Origin: Acidithiobacillus sulfuriphilus
GTDB lineage: Bacteria > Pseudomonadota > Gammaproteobacteria > Acidithiobacillales > Acidithiobacillaceae
Assembly (NCBI RefSeq): GCF_003721225.1
Contig: NZ_RIZI01000148.1
Coordinates: 1-22,272 of the forward strand
Length of the DNA: 22,272 bases
Direction of reading: 5' to 3'
The notes beneath the pieces were generated by a model. That model worked only from the letters and a program-made list of their open reading frames with translations. It did no database searches and was not told where the DNA came from. Positions 8,172 through 16,578 of this stretch are shown piece by piece (the stretch's first letter is position 1; each line of letters opens with the position of its first letter). The position numbers were made by a program, and so were the translations under genes.

Positions 8172-8675
8172 ATGGCATTACTCAAAATTGTTGAATTTCC
8201 CGACCTCCAATTGACGCTTCTGGCCCAGCCCGTTGTCCATGTGGATAAAAATCTGCGGCGCTTGGCCGACGATATGGCCGAGACCATGTACGACGCCCCC
8301 GGCATCGGCCTGGCTGCGCCTCAAGTGGCCGCTGCGCGGCGGCTTATTGTGGTGGATGTCTCGGAGAACCGCAACGAACTGATGACCCTGATCAACCCGG
8401 AGATCCTTGCGTCCAGCGGCGAAGAGGAGATGAAAGAAGGCTGTCTCTCGGTACCCGGCGTGCTGGAAACCGTGCGCCGCGCCGAGCGGGTAACGGTGCG
8501 CGCCCTGACCCTGCAGGGGAGCACGGTGGAGTTGGAGGCCGACGGTCTGCTGGCGGTTTGCCTGCAGCATGAGATCGATCACCTCAACGGCACCATTTTT
8601 GTGGACCATCTCTCCCGCCTCAAGCAGAACATGATTCGCCGTAAGCTGAGCAAGCGGGCCCGTTATGGCGAGTGA
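8172..8675 (+). CDS. def: Peptide deformylase
   Basis: This 167-residue metalloenzyme removes the formyl group from nascent protein N-termini. All three family motifs are present: GIGLAAPQ (44-51), EGCLSVP (89-95, metal ligand Cys91) and QHEIDHL (132-138, with His133 and His137 as metal ligands and Glu134 catalytic). The ATG at 8172 begins [11 protein letters not shown]. The last 11 bases overlap fmt, the partner that adds the formyl group, which is a widespread proteobacterial arrangement. First gene of the plus-strand unit. Confidence 0.96.
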   Translation: MALLKIVEFPDLQLTLLAQPVVHVDKNLRRLADDMAETMYDAPGIGLAAPQVAAARRLIVVDVSENRNELMTLINPEILASSGEEEMKEGCLSVPGVLETVRRAERVTVRALTLQGSTVELEADGLLAVCLQHEIDHLNGTIFVDHLSRLKQNMIRRKLSKRARYGE

Positions 8676-9609
8676 GGGGCGGCGCATCGTTTTCGCCGGC
8701 ACGCCGGACTTTGCCAAAATCATCCTGCAGGCCCTCCTGCAAGGCCCGGAGCAGGTCATCGGGGTATTGACCCAGCCCGATCGTCCTGCCGGAAGGGGCC
8801 GTAGCCTGCAGCAGAGCCCCGTCAAGCAACTGGCGGAGGCGGCGGGAGTGCCGGTCTGGCAACCCCAGACCCTCAAGGACCCGGCGGCGCAGGAGGCATT
8901 GCGCGCCCTGGCCCCGGACCTCCTGGTGGTGGTGGCCTATGGGCAGATCCTGCCCCAGGCGGTGCTGGATATCCCGCGCCGGGGGGCGATCAATGTCCAT
9001 GCCAGCCTTCTGCCGGCCTGGCGCGGGGCTGCGCCCATCGCCCGTGCCATTGCCGCGGGCGATACGGAAACGGGGGTGAGCATCATGCAAATGGAGGCGG
9101 GTCTCGACTCGGGCCCGGTCCTTTGGACTGTGCGTACCCCGATCCTTCCCGCTGACAACGCCGTGACCCTCCATGATCGGCTCGCCATCCTGGGCGCCGA
9201 GGCCTTGCGCCAGACCCTGGACCGGCTCTGGACGGGCGCTCTGCGGCCTGTGGCCCAGGACCATGAACGGGCTACCTACGCGCGCAAGTTGCGCAAGGAG
9301 GAGGCGATCGTGGATTGGCAGCGGCCGGCGGCGGAGCTGGATCGGCTCGTGCGCGCCTTCAACCCGGCCCCGGTGGCGCACACGCTCTTTCGCGGCAAAG
9401 GCCTGCGGATTTGGCAGGCACGGGCCGAGGATCGGCCGGCGCGGGCGCCGGCCGGTGCGGTGGTGGATCTGGGGACGGATGGGCTGGGGGTGGCCTGCGG
9501 CAGCGGCATGCTCCGGCTCTTGCGGGTGCAGCCGGCGGGAAAGGCGGCCATGAGCGCCGGAGATTTTTTGCGTGGTTATCGCGTGCTTCTCGGCGAGCGA
9601 CTCGGTTGA
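8665..9609 (+). CDS. fmt: Methionyl-tRNA formyltransferase
   Basis: This 314-residue enzyme formylates initiator Met-tRNA using 10-formyl-tetrahydrofolate. The N-terminal domain shows VFAGTPDFA at 9-17, the catalytic Asn110/His112 pair in [17 protein letters not shown] (109-125), and Asp148 in GLDSGPVL. The C-terminal OB-fold-like domain (about 205-314) includes [10 protein letters not shown] and [18 protein letters not shown]. The ATG lies inside the def end (11-base overlap), and its TGA overlaps the TTG start of rsmB. Confidence 0.96.
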   Translation: MASEGRRIVFAGTPDFAKIILQALLQGPEQVIGVLTQPDRPAGRGRSLQQSPVKQLAEAAGVPVWQPQTLKDPAAQEALRALAPDLLVVVAYGQILPQAVLDIPRRGAINVHASLLPAWRGAAPIARAIAAGDTETGVSIMQMEAGLDSGPVLWTVRTPILPADNAVTLHDRLAILGAEALRQTLDRLWTGALRPVAQDHERATYARKLRKEEAIVDWQRPAAELDRLVRAFNPAPVAHTLFRGKGLRIWQARAEDRPARAPAGAVVDLGTDGLGVACGSGMLRLLRVQPAGKAAMSAGDFLRGYRVLLGERLG

Positions 9610-10883
9610 CGAACGTCAAGGGTGACAGGATTCGCCTCGCGGCGGTTCAGGTCTTGCTTGCCGTAGCGGCCGGACAAACCCTGGATGATGCCATGGCCGA
9701 ACTGGACTTGGCCGGCGGTGATCGCGCCATTGCCCAGTGGCTGGCCTTTGGCGCCTTGCGCGAGGCCTTGCTGCTGGAGCGGCTGTCCAGCCCGCTCCTG
9801 CAGAAACCCTGGCGCAGGCGGGATGCCGACGTACAGGCCCTTTTGCACCTCGCCCTTTTTGAGTTGCGCCACGGCCAGCGCCCGGCCTTTGCCGTGGTCA
9901 ACGACTGGGTGGAGATGACGGCGGTCATCCACAAGGCGTGGGCGCGGGGACTGATGAATGCGGTATTGCGCCGCTATTTGCGGGAAAGGGAGGCTTTGGA
10001 GGGCAGGCTGCGGGCGGATGATCTGGACCTAGGGCATCCGGCATGGCTGGCGGAACGCCTGCGGGCCGCCTATCCCCGGCAGTGGCCAGAGATTGCCGCC
10101 GCCAATAACGCCGAGGCCCCCCTCTGGCTGCGGATCAACCGCCGGCGCGTCACGGTGGCGGCCTACCAGGAGGCCCTTGCCGCCCGCGGCCTGCAGGCCG
10201 AGGCCGTGGACTGGGATGCCGGTGCCCTCCTGCTGCGCGCCAGCGTGCCCGTGACGGAACTGCCGGGCTGGCGGGAGGGCTGGGTGTCGGTGCAGGATGG
10301 GGCGGCGCAGCAGGCCGCGTTGATCCTGGCGCCCCGGGCGGGGGAGCGGATCCTCGATGCCTGCGCGGCCCCCGGGGGGAAAACGGCGCACCTGCTGGAA
10401 GCCGGAGCGGACCATCTGCTCGCCCTGGATCGTTCCGCCGTGCGCCTGCAGCGCGTGGCGGAGACTTTGCAACGGCTGGATCTCCATGGCGCAGACCTGC
10501 GCGCTGCGGATGCGGCGGAGCCCCGGCGCTGGTGGGATGGCCAGCCTTTTGACGCCATCCTGCTGGACGCCCCCTGCACGGGGACCGGCGTCATTCGCCG
10601 TCATCCCGACATCCGCTTGCGCCGTCAGCCGACGGACGTGGAACAGGCGGTGGAGGAGCAGCGGCGCCTGCTGGAGGCCCTCTGGCCCTGCTTGAAGGTT
10701 GGCGGGCGCCTGCTTTATGCCACCTGTTCGGTCTTGCCGGAGGAAAACGCGCAGCAGATCGCCGGCTTCCTCGGCCGCCACGAGGATGCCCAGCGGCAAG
10801 AACACCCCTTGACCGGTCAACGCCTGCCCGGAGCGGGCGATATGGATGGGTTTTATTATGCCCTGCTGGAAAAGCGCCCATGA
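9606..10883 (+). CDS. rsmB: 16S rRNA m5C967 methyltransferase RsmB (Sun/Fmu)
   Basis: This 425-residue enzyme uses SAM to methylate cytosine 967 of 16S rRNA. An N-terminal NusB-like RNA-binding domain (about 1-135, with HLALFELRHGQRPAFAVVNDWVE) precedes the methyltransferase domain. That domain has motif I ERILDACAAPGGKTAHLLE, motif IV DAPCTGTGVIRRHPDIR with Cys324, and motif VI YATCSVLPEEN with catalytic Cys374. I place the start at TTG (9606-9608), overlapping the fmt stop, because it gives the usual family length (about 430) and N-terminus. No ATG or GTG is available in frame near that point. The stop overlaps the next start in ATGA. Confidence 0.93.
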   Translation: MTNVKGDRIRLAAVQVLLAVAAGQTLDDAMAELDLAGGDRAIAQWLAFGALREALLLERLSSPLLQKPWRRRDADVQALLHLALFELRHGQRPAFAVVNDWVEMTAVIHKAWARGLMNAVLRRYLREREALEGRLRADDLDLGHPAWLAERLRAAYPRQWPEIAAANNAEAPLWLRINRRRVTVAAYQEALAARGLQAEAVDWDAGALLLRASVPVTELPGWREGWVSVQDGAAQQAALILAPRAGERILDACAAPGGKTAHLLEAGADHLLALDRSAVRLQRVAETLQRLDLHGADLRAADAAEPRRWWDGQPFDAILLDAPCTGTGVIRRHPDIRLRRQPTDVEQAVEEQRRLLEALWPCLKVGGRLLYATCSVLPEENAQQIAGFLGRHEDAQRQEHPLTGQRLPGAGDMDGFYYALLEKRP

Positions 10884-11533
10884 ATATCAGCCATTGTCTT
10901 GACGGCGGCAAGGTGCCCACGGTCGGCTGGGCTGCCCTGGCCGGTTCGGCTGCGAGTTTAACGCGGCGCCCTGGGCCATGGCGCTGGTCCGTGCTGCTCG
11001 GCATCCTCCTCGTTTGCCTCATCGCGCGGCCGGCTACGGCCTGGGCCGGGGATACGTTTCACGTGGAACAACTGCAGGTGAAGGCCCAGGGGGAGACCAT
11101 GTCCATCTCTGCCCAGATCGTTCTTGGCAAGCTCGCCCTCCTCAAGGAGATCCTGGACCAGGGTGTAACCCTGCACTGGGTCGCGGAGGCGGAATGGCGG
11201 GAGCCGGCTCCCTTCGCTTTTCTTCCCGGGGTGGGCGTGCGCTCCCGCGTCCAACGGGTCTGGCGGCTGCATTATTATCCCCTCACCAATCAATATGCCC
11301 TCCTGGACAACGGTCAGGAGCCACAGCTTTTTGCCCATTGGTCGGCGCTCATTGCGGTCTTGAGTGAGGTGCGTGACTTGCGTTTGCCCGTTCCCCATGG
11401 AGCGCCGCGGGGTGCGGTAGCGCTGCGGGTCTACGTCGATGTGGACGCCCTCCCCCTCCCCCTGCGTTTGCGCGCCCTGCTGGGCCACTGGAAACTGGAG
11501 TCGGAATGGACCAGCAGCGCCGTTTTACCCTGA
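10880..11533 (+). CDS. DUF4390 family protein
   Basis: This 217-residue protein has a hydrophobic segment at about 37-55 (WSVLLGILLVCLIARPATAWA) that could be a signal peptide after a long cytoplasmic leader, or an anchor. The remainder matches the DUF4390 pattern: FHVEQLQVKAQGETMSISAQIVL at the start, then WRLHYYPLTNQYALLD, and RVYVDVDALPLPLRLRALLGHWKLESEW at the end. Function is unknown. The gene is commonly found between rsmB and an NtrY-like kinase, suggesting an envelope role linked to that sensor. Its ATG overlaps the rsmB stop by 4 bases and its end overlaps ntrY by 28. Codons 59-64 (TFHVEQ) contain a parS-like sequence. Confidence 0.82.
   Translation: MNISHCLDGGKVPTVGWAALAGSAASLTRRPGPWRWSVLLGILLVCLIARPATAWAGDTFHVEQLQVKAQGETMSISAQIVLGKLALLKEILDQGVTLHWVAEAEWREPAPFAFLPGVGVRSRVQRVWRLHYYPLTNQYALLDNGQEPQLFAHWSALIAVLSEVRDLRLPVPHGAPRGAVALRVYVDVDALPLPLRLRALLGHWKLESEWTSSAVLP
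11055..11070. promoter_or_regulatory. Second parS-like ParB-binding site (intragenic)
   Basis: The plus strand reads CGTTTCACGTGGAACA, and the complement TGTTCCACGTGAAACG matches TGTTNCACGTGAAACA at all but the last position. The 14-base core GTTTCACGTGGAAC is identical to that of the site at 2581-2596. It lies in the DUF4390 coding region, 8.5 kb from the first site, a density expected only in an origin-proximal parS cluster. Confidence 0.75.
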
Positions 11534-13725
11534 GACGCTGGCTGCGCGCCCTGAGCGCCGGCGAGATCCGGGATGCCTCGCGCCTGGCGCCACGGCGCAG
11601 CGCCATCCTCCTGTTGCTGGCCGTGGCCGCCTTTCTGGCGGTGGACTTTTTTGCCAGTACGGGAGGGCCGTTAAGTACCTATTTTGTGCCGCTGCTCCTG
11701 GCGTCCGCGGTCACGGCCCTGTTTTTGCTCATCTTGGTGCTCGCCTCCCTGGGCGCCTTGTGGATGCGTCTGCGCCACGGTGAGGTGGGCAGCCAACTCG
11801 CCGCGCGGCTGGTGCTCATCATCGGCTTGCTCAGTTTTACGCCGGCGGCCATTATTTTCGCCTTTTCCTGGCAGTACCTGGACCAGGGGGTGGACTCCTG
11901 GTTCAGCAGTGCCGTACAGAGTGCGCTGGATCAGGCCCTGGATGTGGCGCGAACGGGTGTCGACCGCTACCGCAACAACACCCTCGCGGCGGCGGAAAAT
12001 ATCTCCCAGGCCCTGGTGGGGGAGAGCGATAACAGTACCGTTACCACCGTGATTCAACTGCGGGACCAATACCATCTGGCCAGCGTGACCCTTTTCGGCA
12101 GTGATAATCGCATCATCGCCACCAGCAGCGAGAGCCTGAGCATCACACCGCGCCTGCCGCGCCGGGAACTCCTGAGCATGGCGGGCGGCCGGCCGGCGGC
12201 CATCATTGAACCCGAAAGCGGCGGGCGCCTGGTGGTCAAGGCCCTGGTTCCCGTGCTGAGCCCCCAACTGGGTCAGGGCAATCGCATCCTCTATGTGGAA
12301 CAGCCCATTCCCCAACAGCTCACCAGCGCCGCCGATGCCGTACAGGTGGCCTACACCCGCTATCACCAGCTCCTGCTCATGCGGGAGCCCATGAAAACGG
12401 CCTTCCAACTAAGCCTCGGGGTGGCCTTGCTGCTCACGGTGCTGGCGGCCATCTGGATAGGCCTGCATCTGGCGCGCCGCCTCACGGCTCCCATTGCGCG
12501 CCTGGCCGCCGGTACCCAGGCGGTGGCGCGGGGGGAGTTCGTACCCGTGCTATCGGTGCCCAGCAATGATGAAATGGGCGTCCTGCTCCACTCCTTCAAT
12601 AATATGACCCGCCAGTTGGCCCGCGCCAAACAACAGGCGGCCGCTGCCCAGGAGCAGGCGGAGCAGCGCCGCCTCTACCTGGAGACCCTGGTGAATCAGC
12701 TCTCCAGCGGGATCCTTACCTTTGATGGACAAGGCGGTCTGCTGGAGGCCAATGGCGCCGCCGCGCAGATCCTGCAGACGCCACTGCCCACGGGCACGGA
12801 CCTGGATGCCCTGCGCGACGGACCCCTCCTCGCCCCATTCTGGGAGACGCTGGGGGAGTGGATTCTCCACTCGCGGGGGGAGATGCAGCGGGAGATTGCC
12901 ATTGAGCGCCCCGAGGGCCGTCAATCGCTGATCCTGCATGGCGCCCGCTTGCATGGGGAAGATGGCGAGGGGGGCGGCTTCGTGCTCGTCTTTGACGATG
13001 TCAGTACCCTGGTGGCTGCCCAGCGCAGCGCCGCCTGGAGCGAAGTGGCCCGGCGCCTGGCCCATGAAATCAAGAACCCCCTCACTCCCATCCAGCTCTC
13101 CGCCGAACGCCTGCGGCGCAAATATCTGGAGCGCCTGGGGACGGAGGGCGAGACCCTCGATCGGGCAACGCGCACCATCATCCATCAGGTGGACGCCCTC
13201 AAGGTGATGGTGGACGCCTTTTCCGAATATGCGCGTCAACCCCAGCTCCAGTTGCGACCGGTGGACCTCAATATGGTCATTGCCGAGGCCGTGGATCTCT
13301 ACCGCGGCCAGGATACGGGGGTGGAGATCCGTGCCGAGCTGGCGGCCGATCTGCCGCCCCTGCTGGCCGATGCCAATCGCTTGCGGCAGATCCTCAACAA
13401 CCTCCTGCGCAATGCCCTGGACGCATTGCAAGGGCTCGGGGAAGGGCGGGGGATCATCATCCTGCGCAGCCGCATGGCAGGCGACGTTGAGCCAAAGCTG
13501 CTAGAATTAAGCGTTGTGGACAATGGCCCCGGTTTTCCTCCCGAGATCCTGAAGCGGGTTTTTGAACCCTATGTAACCAGCAAGGTCAAGGGTTCCGGTT
13601 TGGGGCTGGCCATCGTGCGGCGCATTGTCGAAGAACATGGCGGGACGATTACGGCCGACAATGAGGGAGTGCAGGGCGGGGCACGTATCCTCATCCATTT
13701 TCCGCTGACCGATGGCGCAGCCTAG
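11506..13725 (+). CDS. ntrY: NtrY-like membrane sensor histidine kinase
   Basis: This 739-residue two-component sensor has three N-terminal membrane segments (about 31-50, 59-86 and 98-120), a periplasmic loop (about 120-300), and a fourth membrane segment near 302-322. HAMP (LARRLTAPIARLAAGTQAVARGE) and a PAS-like domain (about 385-490) follow. The kinase core has phospho-acceptor His520 in ARRLAHEIKNPLTPIQLSAERL, the N box ILNNLLRNALDAL, and the G boxes VDNGPGFPPEIL and GSGLGLAIVRRIVEEHGG. This order is that of NtrY. The stimulus is unknown; nitrogen status is known for some homologues and redox or envelope cues have been proposed for others. It overlaps DUF4390 by 28 bases and is followed 9 bases later by its regulator. 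Confidence 0.9.
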   Translation: MDQQRRFTLRRWLRALSAGEIRDASRLAPRRSAILLLLAVAAFLAVDFFASTGGPLSTYFVPLLLASAVTALFLLILVLASLGALWMRLRHGEVGSQLAARLVLIIGLLSFTPAAIIFAFSWQYLDQGVDSWFSSAVQSALDQALDVARTGVDRYRNNTLAAAENISQALVGESDNSTVTTVIQLRDQYHLASVTLFGSDNRIIATSSESLSITPRLPRRELLSMAGGRPAAIIEPESGGRLVVKALVPVLSPQLGQGNRILYVEQPIPQQLTSAADAVQVAYTRYHQLLLMREPMKTAFQLSLGVALLLTVLAAIWIGLHLARRLTAPIARLAAGTQAVARGEFVPVLSVPSNDEMGVLLHSFNNMTRQLARAKQQAAAAQEQAEQRRLYLETLVNQLSSGILTFDGQGGLLEANGAAAQILQTPLPTGTDLDALRDGPLLAPFWETLGEWILHSRGEMQREIAIERPEGRQSLILHGARLHGEDGEGGGFVLVFDDVSTLVAAQRSAAWSEVARRLAHEIKNPLTPIQLSAERLRRKYLERLGTEGETLDRATRTIIHQVDALKVMVDAFSEYARQPQLQLRPVDLNMVIAEAVDLYRGQDTGVEIRAELAADLPPLLADANRLRQILNNLLRNALDALQGLGEGRGIIILRSRMAGDVEPKLLELSVVDNGPGFPPEILKRVFEPYVTSKVKGSGLGLAIVRRIVEEHGGTITADNEGVQGGARILIHFPLTDGAA

Positions 13726-13734
13726 GGGGGTACC

Positions 13735-15138
13735 ATGGAAGCAACGCTGGGTTTGAACATACTGGTTGTGGACGATGAGCCGGACATTTGCGAGTCCCTG
13801 GCGGGGATCCTGGAGGACGAGGGCTATGTGGTCAGCAGCGCAGGCAGCGCGGAAGCCGCCGATGCCTTCCTGCGGCAAGCCTCCGTCGATCTGGTCCTCC
13901 TGGACATCTGGCTGCCCGGGGAGGATGGCGTCAGCCTGCTGCGCCGCTGGGCCGCTGCAGGGCTGCAGCAGCCGGTGGTCATGATGTCCGGCCATGGTAC
14001 CGTCGAAACGGCGGTGCAGGCGACCAAGCTCGGGGCTTATGACTTTATCGAGAAGCCCCTGTCCCTGGACAAGACCCTGCTCACCGTCGGCCATGCCCTG
14101 GAGGCCAGCCGCCTGCAGCGGGAAAACCGCGCCTTGCGCAGTCAGGCGGGCCTGGTCATGGCGCCCAGCGGCCAGAGTCCGGCCATTTGCCAGTTTCGCG
14201 AGCAACTCCTGCGGGTGGCGGCCGTGGATTCCTGGGTCTTGCTGCTGGGCGAGGCGGGCACCGGCAAAGAGGTGGCGGCCCGCTACCTGCATAGCCATAG
14301 CCAGCGCGCGGCGGGTCCTTTCATCGACCTGCGCGCCGCCGCCATCGCCCGGCCCAATGTCGCCATCGAGCTGTTCGGTAACGAGCGGGAGGGGCGCATC
14401 ACCCGCGGCCGCCTGGAGGTGGCCCACAGCGGCACGCTCTTCATCGACGAGATCGCCGATATGGATCTGGAAACCCAGGCGCGCCTTTTTTCCGCCCTCC
14501 AGGAGCGGCGGATCATTCGCGTGGGGGGCGTAACCCCCGTTGCCGTGGATGTGCGGGTCATCGCCGGCAGTACCCATGACCTGGTCCAGGAGGTGCAGGC
14601 CGGCCGTTTTCGCCAGGACCTGTACTATCGCCTCAGCGCCCTGCCCTTGCGGGTGCCGCCGCTGTCCGCCCGCAGTGCCGATATTCCCGTCCTCATCGAG
14701 GAGTTCATGGCCTTTTACGGCCAGCGCGACGGCCTCGCCCCCCGCCATTTCACGGCCGAGACCCTCGATGTCCTGCGCCACTACCCCTGGCCCGGCAACA
14801 TCCGCGAATTGCAGAATCTGGTGGAGCGCCTGTTGATCCTGGCCGAAGGGCCCGAGGTCAGCGCTGCCGAGGTGGAAGGGGCCCTGGGCCTGGACAACCG
14901 CCTGGCCCTGGCCGGCGGTCCGGAAGGGGAGGACTTCGGCGGCACCTTGAAACGCGCCCGGGAGCGCTTTGAGCGGGCCTTCCTGGAATATCACCTGGCG
15001 CGCAACGACTGGAACATCGCGCGCACCGCCGAGGTGGTGGGCCTGGAACGCACGCACCTCTATCGCAAGCTCAAAAACCTGGGCATCGCCCTCAAAGGCG
15101 AGCGCCGCGCCGGTGAGGAGGACGAGGAGGAGCGCTAG
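13735..15138 (+). CDS. ntrX: NtrX-like response regulator without a GAFTGA loop
   Basis: This 467-residue regulator is the partner of the preceding kinase. The receiver domain (about 8-125) has Asp13-Asp14, phospho-acceptor Asp57 and Lys107. The AAA+ domain has Walker A GEAGTGKE (172-179), Walker B TLFIDEIADM (about 234-243) and the arginine-finger region RFRQDLYYRLSALPLRVPPL. The C-terminal Fis-type helix-turn-helix is NDWNIARTAEVVGLERTHLYRKLKNLGI. Between ELFGNE (212-217) and GRLEVAHSGTLFIDE, the loop that normally carries GAFTGA, the sigma-54 contact, is shortened to REGRITR. The protein probably binds DNA but does not remodel sigma-54 holoenzyme, as is known for alphaproteobacterial NtrX. 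The start ATG follows a G-rich ribosome site (13724-13730). Confidence 0.88.
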   Translation: MEATLGLNILVVDDEPDICESLAGILEDEGYVVSSAGSAEAADAFLRQASVDLVLLDIWLPGEDGVSLLRRWAAAGLQQPVVMMSGHGTVETAVQATKLGAYDFIEKPLSLDKTLLTVGHALEASRLQRENRALRSQAGLVMAPSGQSPAICQFREQLLRVAAVDSWVLLLGEAGTGKEVAARYLHSHSQRAAGPFIDLRAAAIARPNVAIELFGNEREGRITRGRLEVAHSGTLFIDEIADMDLETQARLFSALQERRIIRVGGVTPVAVDVRVIAGSTHDLVQEVQAGRFRQDLYYRLSALPLRVPPLSARSADIPVLIEEFMAFYGQRDGLAPRHFTAETLDVLRHYPWPGNIRELQNLVERLLILAEGPEVSAAEVEGALGLDNRLALAGGPEGEDFGGTLKRARERFERAFLEYHLARNDWNIARTAEVVGLERTHLYRKLKNLGIALKGERRAGEEDEEER

Positions 15139-15200
15139 CCGGCGGCGGTTTTCACGGGAAACAGGGATCAGGAGCCCAATTCCCGGCTGTGTGCACACCC

Positions 15201-15217
15201 GTAGGAGCGAGGGCCGT
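15201..15217. repeat. Degenerate REP-like half element in the ntrX/ABC gap
   Basis: GTAGGAGCG followed by AGGGCCG shares its first nine bases with the complete REP-like element at 18932-18954, but the second stem half is poor. It lies in the 120-base convergent gap 15139-15258, which contains no gene or clear terminator. The gap also contains the 10-base palindrome GTGTGCACAC at 15189-15198. Confidence 0.35.
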
Positions 15218-15258
15218 TGGAGGAGGACGGGGGTGCGCCGGGTACCTGCCTGTTAGCA

Positions 15259-16569
15259 TCAATGGCCCGGGTCTTCCAAGGTAAAGACGGCGGCGTTGTC
15301 TTCGTAGGCAAAGATCTCCGCATAGCGGCCCCAGTAGATGATGGTATCCAGCACGGTCTGGGCTTCATCTTCACTGAGCTGGTCTTCCAGCTCCCGCAGG
15401 AAACGGTCGGCGGGGGCGCGGTGGCTGGGGCGCTCGTCGAGGATGGCGCGAATATGCGCGGCCAGGGGCACCCGCTCCATGAGATGGCGGGCAAAGAGGC
15501 CCTTGCGCTCCTGCACGCTCCCTTCGGCAAAAAGCCGTCCCGCCGGCGTGAGGCTGATTTCTCCCGCGTCGGATTCGGCGAAGCCCAGGATCTCCAGGGC
15601 CTCCACCAGGGGAAAGAGGTCATCCACGGAAAACTGGGTATCGCCGGCCAGTTCCGAGAGGTTTGCCCGAAAGGTGCCGTCATGCTTTTCCAGGGTGGCC
15701 AGGGCCTCCAACAGGCCCGCCATGCGGTTGATGGAGGTATGCGGCAGGCGGTAGGCCAGGCCCACCGGCTCCTTCTTGCCGTCGGTCTTGCTGATGGGCC
15801 GGGCGGTCATCATGGCATAGACCTGTTCCACGAGGTTGCGGAAATCCTGCGACTCCCGATCCCGCGGCTGGGGCAGGGTGACGGGGATCTCCGCCCGTAC
15901 CCGTCCCGGATTGCTGCCGAAGATCAGGATGCGATCGGCCATCAAGACCGCTTCTTCAATATTGTGGGACACCAGAAGGATACCGCGCAGGGCGGTTTTG
16001 CGCTCGGCCCACAGATCCAGGAGATCGGTACGGAGGGTTTCCCCGGTCAAGACATCCAGCGCGGAGAAGGGCTCGTCCATGAGGAGGCAATGGGGATCGA
16101 TGACCAAGGCGCGGGCGAAGCCCACGCGCTGGCGCATTCCCCCCGAGAGCTCCCGGGGGTAGGCCGACTCGAAGCCGTCCAGGCCGATCAGATCAATGGC
16201 ACGCAAGGCCCGTTCCTGCCGCTCCTTGCGCGGCACACGCAAGGCCTCCAGGCCCAGTTCCACATTCTGCAGCACCGTCAGCCAGGGGAAGAGGGCGAAG
16301 CTCTGGAAGACCATGGCCAGGCCCGCCACCGGGCCGTTTACCGCTTTTCCCTGATACCGCACCGACCCGCCGTTGGCCGGCATGAGGCCGGCGAGGATGC
16401 GCAGGAGGGTGGATTTGCCCGATCCGGAGCGGCCGACAATGACCAGGATCTCCCCCTCCCGCAGCTCCATCTGCACATCGTCCAGGATGACCAGGTCCTC
16501 GCCATCGGCGTTCTTGAAGGTCTTGCGCACCTGTTCCAGTTGAAACAAGGGCGTGGTTGCGTTGCTCAT
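15259..16569 (-). CDS. Anion-type ABC transporter ATPase with C-terminal AAA-associated domain
   Basis: This 436-residue protein is the ATP-hydrolysing subunit of a nitrate/sulfonate/bicarbonate-family importer. Residues 1-260 form the ABC domain: Walker A GRSGSGKST (46-54), Q-loop Gln89, signature LSGGMRQ (141-147), Walker B CLLMDEP (161-167), D-loop SALD, and the switch His in LLVSHNIEEAV. After about residue 290 comes a ~140-residue extension (LPHTSINRMAGLLEAL ... LFPLVEALEILGFAE ... LDTIIYWGRYAEIFAY). It resembles the AAA-associated C-terminal domain (PF09821 type), a winged-helix-like module thought to be regulatory. GAGGAG is well placed before the ATG at 16567-16569. It follows the permease by 9 bases. 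The substrate is unknown. Confidence 0.9.
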   Translation of the reverse strand: MSNATTPLFQLEQVRKTFKNADGEDLVILDDVQMELREGEILVIVGRSGSGKSTLLRILAGLMPANGGSVRYQGKAVNGPVAGLAMVFQSFALFPWLTVLQNVELGLEALRVPRKERQERALRAIDLIGLDGFESAYPRELSGGMRQRVGFARALVIDPHCLLMDEPFSALDVLTGETLRTDLLDLWAERKTALRGILLVSHNIEEAVLMADRILIFGSNPGRVRAEIPVTLPQPRDRESQDFRNLVEQVYAMMTARPISKTDGKKEPVGLAYRLPHTSINRMAGLLEALATLEKHDGTFRANLSELAGDTQFSVDDLFPLVEALEILGFAESDAGEISLTPAGRLFAEGSVQERKGLFARHLMERVPLAAHIRAILDERPSHRAPADRFLRELEDQLSEDEAQTVLDTIIYWGRYAEIFAYEDNAAVFTLEDPGH

Positions 16570-16578
16570 GCTTTCTCC

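Noticed and set aside
15148..15163. Third parS-like sequence GTTTTCACGGGAAACA after ntrX
   Set aside because: Three mismatches to the consensus, including one inside the central CACGTG, so ParB binding is unlikely.
13507..15198. Long minus-strand open frame (563 codons) opposite ntrX
   Set aside because: It is antisense to a complete NtrX-like gene and shows no family motif or ribosome site.
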